Positions 60,571-63,952 of a stretch of 63,952 nucleotides of DNA are shown piece after piece. Made by a program: the position numbers and the translations under genes. The DNA lies in NCBI RefSeq assembly GCF_030694085.1, contig NZ_JAUXZE010000072.1:1-63952 (forward strand), in the 5' to 3' direction. The stretch comes from Tabrizicola sp. GTDB lineage: Bacteria > Pseudomonadota > Alphaproteobacteria > Rhodobacterales > Rhodobacteraceae. The first letter of the stretch is position 1. Every line of letters starts with the position of its first letter. A model generated the notes under the pieces. That model was not told the DNA's origin. It made no database searches and saw nothing but the letters and a program-made list of their open reading frames with translations.

Positions 60571-61739
60571 AGCAGCTCCTGCAGCGCCTGCTGGGTCGGC
60601 TCCCGATTGGCTGGCTGCAATTGACCCACAACCCGATGCGCTTTGCCGCCGCCCTGGTCGGAGTGGCCTTCGCCAATGTTCTGGTCTTCGTGCAGCTGGG
60701 CATCATGACGTCCATGGGAACGGCGACGTTGCGGCCATACAGCTTCTTTGACGCCGACGTGATGATCTCTGCCGCCGATGCCAATGGCCTGACCGACGGC
60801 GGCAACGTCGCGCGCCAATGGCTTTTGCAAGCGATGGCCGACCCCGATGTGCAGGACGGGATGGGGTTGTTCATCGCAAACGCGCCATGGGACCGGGGAG
60901 ACGCCGACATCAGTTTGACGACTTTCGGCGTCGATCCTGCCAGGCCGGAGTTCGTTGCGTCGGACATCGCCGGGGACCTGTCTCTGCTCGAGGTGCAGGA
61001 TGCCGCCATCCTTGATCGCCTTGCGCGCGGGCTGGGGCGAGAGGCAGCGGCAGCGATCCGGCCCCAGTCGCCGCTGTCGTTCGAGACGCAAGGGCGGACG
61101 CTGACTGCCTATACCACCTTCGCAGGTGGGGGCGGGTTTGGGGGCGACGGTTACATGATTGTCTCAGACCAGACCTTCCTGTCGCTGTTTCCCGCGCGAA
61201 GCTCCACCGCCCCGGATCACATCCTGCTGCGGCTTCGACCCGGGGCGGATGGTCCTGCAGTGGTGGCCCGCCTGCATCGACTGATTTCGGACCCCGCGCT
61301 GCGCATCCGCATTTATGGCGACGCCGCCCAAGAGGAACTGACCTACCAGCAGACCAAGCGGCCCACCGGCATCATCTTCGGGTTCGGGGTTCTGATCGGC
61401 GTGCTCGTTGGGCTGGTGATCGTCTATCAGGTGTTGTCTACCGATGTCGCCGACCACCTGCGCGAATACGCCACCTTCAAGGCCATGGGCTATGACCAGA
61501 AGTTCTTCATCGGCATTGTGCTGGAAGAGGCGTTGATCCTTGGAGTGCTTGGCTTCCTTCCAGGATTTGCCGTTGGTGCAACAATCCTTACCGCCATGGG
61601 GAAGATTACGACCCTGCCGCTGTCCGTGACCCCGTTCATGGCGATTACGGTTTTCGTCGGCACGGTGGTCTTCTCGGCCCTCTCAGGGGCTATCGCGACC
61701 CGACGCCTTGCTGCCGCCGATCCGGCAGACCTGTTCTAG
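60567..61739 (+). CDS. DevC-like ABC exporter permease (FtsX/MacB fold)
   Basis: 390 residues with four helices: one near the N-terminus (MRFAAALVGVAFANVLVFVQ) and three near the C-terminus (IIFGFGVLIGVLVGLVIVYQ, LILGVLGFLPGFAVGATILT and FMAITVFVGTVVFSALSGAI), enclosing a large periplasmic domain of about 200 residues. This is the DevC topology of the cyanobacterial DevBCA glycolipid exporter and relatives. The characteristic VADHLREYATFKAMGYDQKF sits before the third helix. It is coupled to devB by 4 nt and followed 8 nt later by the ATPase gene. Confidence 0.88.
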   Translation: MKQLLQRLLGRLPIGWLQLTHNPMRFAAALVGVAFANVLVFVQLGIMTSMGTATLRPYSFFDADVMISAADANGLTDGGNVARQWLLQAMADPDVQDGMGLFIANAPWDRGDADISLTTFGVDPARPEFVASDIAGDLSLLEVQDAAILDRLARGLGREAAAAIRPQSPLSFETQGRTLTAYTTFAGGGGFGGDGYMIVSDQTFLSLFPARSSTAPDHILLRLRPGADGPAVVARLHRLISDPALRIRIYGDAAQEELTYQQTKRPTGIIFGFGVLIGVLVGLVIVYQVLSTDVADHLREYATFKAMGYDQKFFIGIVLEEALILGVLGFLPGFAVGATILTAMGKITTLPLSVTPFMAITVFVGTVVFSALSGAIATRRLAAADPADLF

Positions 61740-61747
61740 AGGGCGGT

Positions 61748-62449
61748 ATGACGAATTCCCCTATCGTCGAGATCACCGGGCTGAACCATTGGTTTGGTGA
61801 AGACGCGGCGCGGAAGCAGGCGCTGTTCGACATCAATCTGACATTGGACCGTGGCAGCTTCACTGTCCTTATGGGGCCGTCGGGTTCGGGCAAGACGACG
61901 CTCCTGACCTTGATCGGCTGCCTTCGCGCAGTGCAGGACGGGGCGCTTCGCCTGATTGGTGAAGAGTTGAAAGGCGCGGACCAGGCGCGACTGGTCATGA
62001 TTCGGCGCAAGCTGGGCTTCATTTTCCAGGCACATAACCTGCACGAAAGTCTGACGGCCGGGCAGAACGTGATGATGGGCGCACAAGTCCATCCGGGCGT
62101 CGATGCCGATCTGGCTGCACGCGCGGCGGGGCACCTTCTGGGGCTGGTCGGGCTCGCGGATCGGGTTGCCTACCTTCCAGCCAATCTTTCCGGGGGACAG
62201 AAGCAGCGTGTCGCCGTCGCCCGTGCGCTTGTCGGAAGCCCGGCCCTGCTTCTGGCGGACGAACCGACCGCTGCTCTCGACAAGGACAGTGCGTCCGAGG
62301 TGATCGACCTATTGCGTCGCCTTGGCAGCAAAAGGGGGATGACCACGCTTCTGGTAACCCACGACAATCGCATCCTGGACCGAGCAGACCGAATCCTTAC
62401 ACTGGAGGACGGGCGGCTTGTCTCAGACGAAGACCGGGTCGCCGGTTAG
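61748..62449 (+). CDS. DevA-like ABC exporter ATPase
   Basis: 233 residues. Walker A MGPSGSGKTT, Q-loop FIFQAHNLHESLT, signature LSGGQKQRVAVARALV, Walker B LLLADEPTAALD and switch LLVTHDNRI are intact. It belongs to the LolD/MacB/DevA group that drives FtsX-type exporters. It completes a DevBCA-like tripartite pump whose substrate may be a lipid, glycolipid or peptide; an outer-membrane TolC-like gene is not in the window. Confidence 0.92.
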   Translation: MTNSPIVEITGLNHWFGEDAARKQALFDINLTLDRGSFTVLMGPSGSGKTTLLTLIGCLRAVQDGALRLIGEELKGADQARLVMIRRKLGFIFQAHNLHESLTAGQNVMMGAQVHPGVDADLAARAAGHLLGLVGLADRVAYLPANLSGGQKQRVAVARALVGSPALLLADEPTAALDKDSASEVIDLLRRLGSKRGMTTLLVTHDNRILDRADRILTLEDGRLVSDEDRVAG

Positions 62450-62867
62450 CGGGCCGTGGACCAAAGGCGGCCTTCCACCGCTTCGCTTTCCGGCGCTTGA
62501 ACAGCTTTTCAAGGTCGGATGCCCTTCATTCAGGATTGGAGAGCGGAAAGTTCCTACGTTCGCACCCCACAATATGACTGACTGCCGCAGCGACCCCTTC
62601 CCAATTCGCCAGGTCGCGAACAGCCTTTTGTAACGCAAACACGGAAGACTGTTAGACCTTGGCGCGACTGCTCGGCAGGCTGACGGCCATTCTTTTGGGG
62701 ATCTTCTCCATCGGCCCGCACGACCTGGATCGGCAGTGGTCTGACGCCCATCCTACCGTGGATGTTCGTGCCCGCGGTGGGGTTCTGGTGGGGCGCGACG
62801 TTTGTAGCTTGGCAGGGTCCCTGATCTGGAGGACAGAGTTGCACGCCGCCATAGCGATATCATCAAC
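62450..62867. other. Intergenic region without recognisable gene
   Basis: 418 bp between the exporter ATPase and the MerR gene. Short frames on both strands show no family resemblance, ribosome site or signal peptide. It contains GAGCGGAAAGTTCC at 62541-62554, an exact copy of 59048-59061. Confidence 0.4.
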
Positions 62868-63293
62868 TCAACCCCGTGGCCGGGTCGCTTTCTGGGGCGC
62901 GCTATCCTCGGCGCCAAGGCTCTGAAGGATGGGGCAGTCCGGCCGTTGGTCGCCGTGGCAGTGATGCGCCAGGTGTTCGAGTGTTGCGATCATCTCGTCC
63001 AGTTCGCGGCGGCGCTGTTCCAGTTCCTGCACATGTGTGGTCGCCAGCGACTTGACGTCTGCGCTGGCGCGGCTGCCGTTCTGCCAGAGGTCCAGAAGCG
63101 AGGCGATCTGCTTGACCTGAAAACCCAGGTCGCGGGCACGGCGCACGAATCGAAGGGTTGCGATGCTCTTGTCCGAATAGATCCGATAGCCCGAATAGGC
63201 ACGAAGGGCGGGGCGGACGAGACCGATTTCTTCATAATAGCGCAGCATCTTCACCGAGATGCCGGTCGCTTTCGAGGCTTCACCGATAATCAT
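62868..63293 (-). CDS. CueR-like MerR-family copper-type regulator
   Basis: 141 residues from ATG 63293. The HTH domain reads MIIGEASKATGISVKMLRYY, then EEIGLVRPALRAYSGYRIY. A dimer coiled coil follows. The metal loop has Cys-x7-Cys (CHGDQRPDC, then PIL) and the conserved Ser of monovalent-metal sensors in RASADVKSL, both hallmarks of Cu(I)/Ag(I)/Au(I) CueR. It has an extra His-rich HHCHGD at the loop. MerR proteins activate promoters with long spacers; three matching dyads occur at 63343-63363 and 63691-63738. Its divergent partner here is an MFS transporter, not a copper ATPase. Confidence 0.88.
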   Translation of the reverse strand: MIIGEASKATGISVKMLRYYEEIGLVRPALRAYSGYRIYSDKSIATLRFVRRARDLGFQVKQIASLLDLWQNGSRASADVKSLATTHVQELEQRRRELDEMIATLEHLAHHCHGDQRPDCPILQSLGAEDSAPQKATRPRG

Positions 63294-63342
63294 GATGTGG
63301 CTCCATTCATGTCCGGCTGTGCCGGGTATGATCCTCTTGTGC

Positions 63343-63363
63343 ACCCTCCCATCATGGGAGGGT
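63343..63363 (-). promoter_or_regulatory. MerR/CueR-type operator upstream of the regulator gene
   Basis: ACCCTCCCAT and ATGGGAGGGT are perfect 10-bp inverted repeats around a single base. Read on the minus strand the site is preceded by TTGACC, giving the TTGACC-CTCCC...GGGAGGGT layout of CueR-controlled promoters such as copA. The -10 element is not obvious. It lies 50 bp upstream of the regulator start. Confidence 0.75.
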
Positions 63364-63640
63364 CAAGGGGTTTCTGTAACAGTTATTGGCGACCGCACGC
63401 GAATTGCGGGGCGTGCAGTCGCCGTTGGCCAGTCTTGCAGAGTGTTGCTGGCTAGGACATTGCCACCTGGTCCTGTCGGGAAGGCGTCGCAGACCGGTTT
63501 GTCGAGTTCGCGGAAGACCAGCGCAATGGCAAACGTTACTCCGACCGCGACCAATGGCCGGAAAGTGGGTCGGCCCGGCAGCATGTGCGTCCCAATCGCA
63601 AATCCGAAGGGTGCGACGCCGCGACAGCCAACGAAAACGG
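63363..63640 (-). pseudogene. Possible ceramidase-like membrane protein fragment
   Basis: A minus-strand frame reads RPTFRPLVAVGVTFAIALVF, then RELDKPVCDAFPTGP. The RxLDxxVCxxFPxG pattern resembles the last part of bacterial ceramidase/alkaline-phytoceramidase-like membrane proteins, which normally continues with THFLWH; here it continues with unrelated text. No start or ribosome site is convincing. Weak call, possibly chance. Confidence 0.25.
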
Positions 63641-63799
63641 AAAAGGCAGTGGCAGGTTCTTGAAGTTGGCCTTTTGTTAGCGGCAGGTGAGCACCCTGCC
63701 ATGCTGGGAGGTGCGTTGACCCTGCCATGATGGGAGCCCCGAGAAAGCAAGGCATCCGCACGAATCACTGCGGGAAACCTAGCAAAAGGACTTGCTCCC
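63364..63799. other. Divergent region between MerR and MFS genes
   Basis: About 440 bp. Apart from a possible ceramidase-like relic on the minus strand, no gene is supported. It contains the MerR-type dyads at both ends (63343-63363 and 63691-63738), so it holds the promoters of both flanking genes. Confidence 0.45.
63691..63738 (+). promoter_or_regulatory. Two degenerate MerR-type dyads before the MFS gene
   Basis: GCACCCTGCCATGCTGGGAG plus GTGC (63691-63714) has matched ends GCACC/GGTGC and an inner CCA/TGG. TTGACCCTGCCATGATGGGA plus GCC (63716-63738) repeats the TTGACC-CTxCCATGATGGGAG layout of the regulator promoter. Two adjacent boxes suggest cooperative or dual control of the MFS gene 60-100 bp downstream. 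Confidence 0.55.
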
Positions 63800-63952
63800 A
63801 TGTCACTTCCAGATCCAAAGCGGTGGAAGGCGCTGGCGCTTCTGTGCGCCGCGCAGTTCATCGTGATCCTCGACACCTCGATAATCGGCGTGGCCTTGCC
63901 CGCCATCCAGGCTGACCTCGGCTTCACCGACGAAGGTCTGAGCTGGATCTTC
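63800..63952 (+). CDS. DHA2-family MFS drug/metal transporter, 5' end only
   Basis: Only the first 51 codons are in the window; the gene runs off the edge. ATG 63800 is preceded by AAAAGGA. The peptide starts MSLPDPKRWKALALLCAAQF and continues IVILDTSIIGVALPAIQADL. This is helix 1 of 14-helix EmrB/QacA-type transporters, with the DxSIxxVALPxI signature. It faces the CueR-like regulator across MerR-type dyads and is probably its target. The rest of the protein and the substrate cannot be judged here. Confidence 0.85.
   Translation, partial: MSLPDPKRWKALALLCAAQFIVILDTSIIGVALPAIQADLGFTDEGLSWIF

Overview
The window looks like chromosome of an alphaproteobacterium, most likely a Rhodobacterales (Paracoccaceae-type) organism. 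The basis is GC-rich coding with dense ATGA/TGATG gene overlaps, a C1-A72 initiator tRNA, a short 4.5S-type SRP RNA, a membrane-bound ferritin with an Irr-type iron control element, an FnrL-type box, and protein families typical of that order. The taxonomic call is inference; no database was searched.

Layout. 0-1.6 kb: tRNA-fMet followed by decayed DNA (McrC fragment, IS66 tnpA fragment, ABC-ATPase tail). 1.6-8.3 kb: an exopolysaccharide module with a secreted barrel-like protein, a giant GH18-like/NodB deacetylase/GT2 fusion, and a divergent DUF3131 protein. 8.3-8.6 kb: IS5-family remnant. 8.8-14.1 kb: a minus-strand run of metabolic and transport genes (ornithine cyclodeaminase-like, HAD hydrolase, EamA transporter, coiled-coil protein, CAP protein, S-formylglutathione hydrolase, AEC transporter). 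14.5-18.0 kb: Ser/Thr kinase, FHA protein and PP2C phosphatase. 18.0-20.7 kb: nitroreductase, ferritin/VIT1 iron exporter with an ICE box, a small secreted protein and a TetR regulator. 20.7-33.1 kb: ordinary chromosome (folC, accD, a cytochrome b/Mo-oxidoreductase pair, map, a MoCF-domain protein, GNAT, OmpA, LysR, EF-hand, fadH-like, M24-like). 33.3 kb: SRP RNA, then fragments of inositol genes.

34.2-57.7 kb is an unusually large cyclitol-catabolic region. It has intact iolG, iolD, iolE and an RpiR-type regulator, an IolI-like isomerase, five intact Gfo/Idh/MocA dehydrogenases plus a sixth as a fragment, an HpcH aldolase / aldehyde dehydrogenase / D-2-hydroxyacid dehydrogenase set, and two CUT2-type ABC importers with single-domain ATPases. 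The second importer is co-oriented with a MocE-type Rieske ferredoxin, a membrane di-iron hydroxylase, a PanB-like protein whose metal site looks lost, a TIM-barrel isomerase and a second IolG. It faces a LacI regulator across a perfect 9-bp inverted repeat. The set resembles the rhizopine (moc) theme and is the best candidate here for an undescribed pathway: uptake of a substituted inositol (O-methyl or similar), oxygenase-based removal of the substituent, and feeding of the core into the iol pathway. iolB, iolC/J and mmsA are not in the window.

59.3-62.4 kb encodes a DevBCA-like exporter behind a perfect FNR-type box. The window ends with a CueR-like regulator, three MerR-type operator dyads and the start of a DHA2-family MFS transporter. 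Small regulatory features recur: bidirectional terminators between convergent genes, stem-loops after the solute-binding-protein genes, a 24-bp repeat at two convergent junctions, and a TTGCCA-N10-TTGWCAA motif shared by two inositol promoters.
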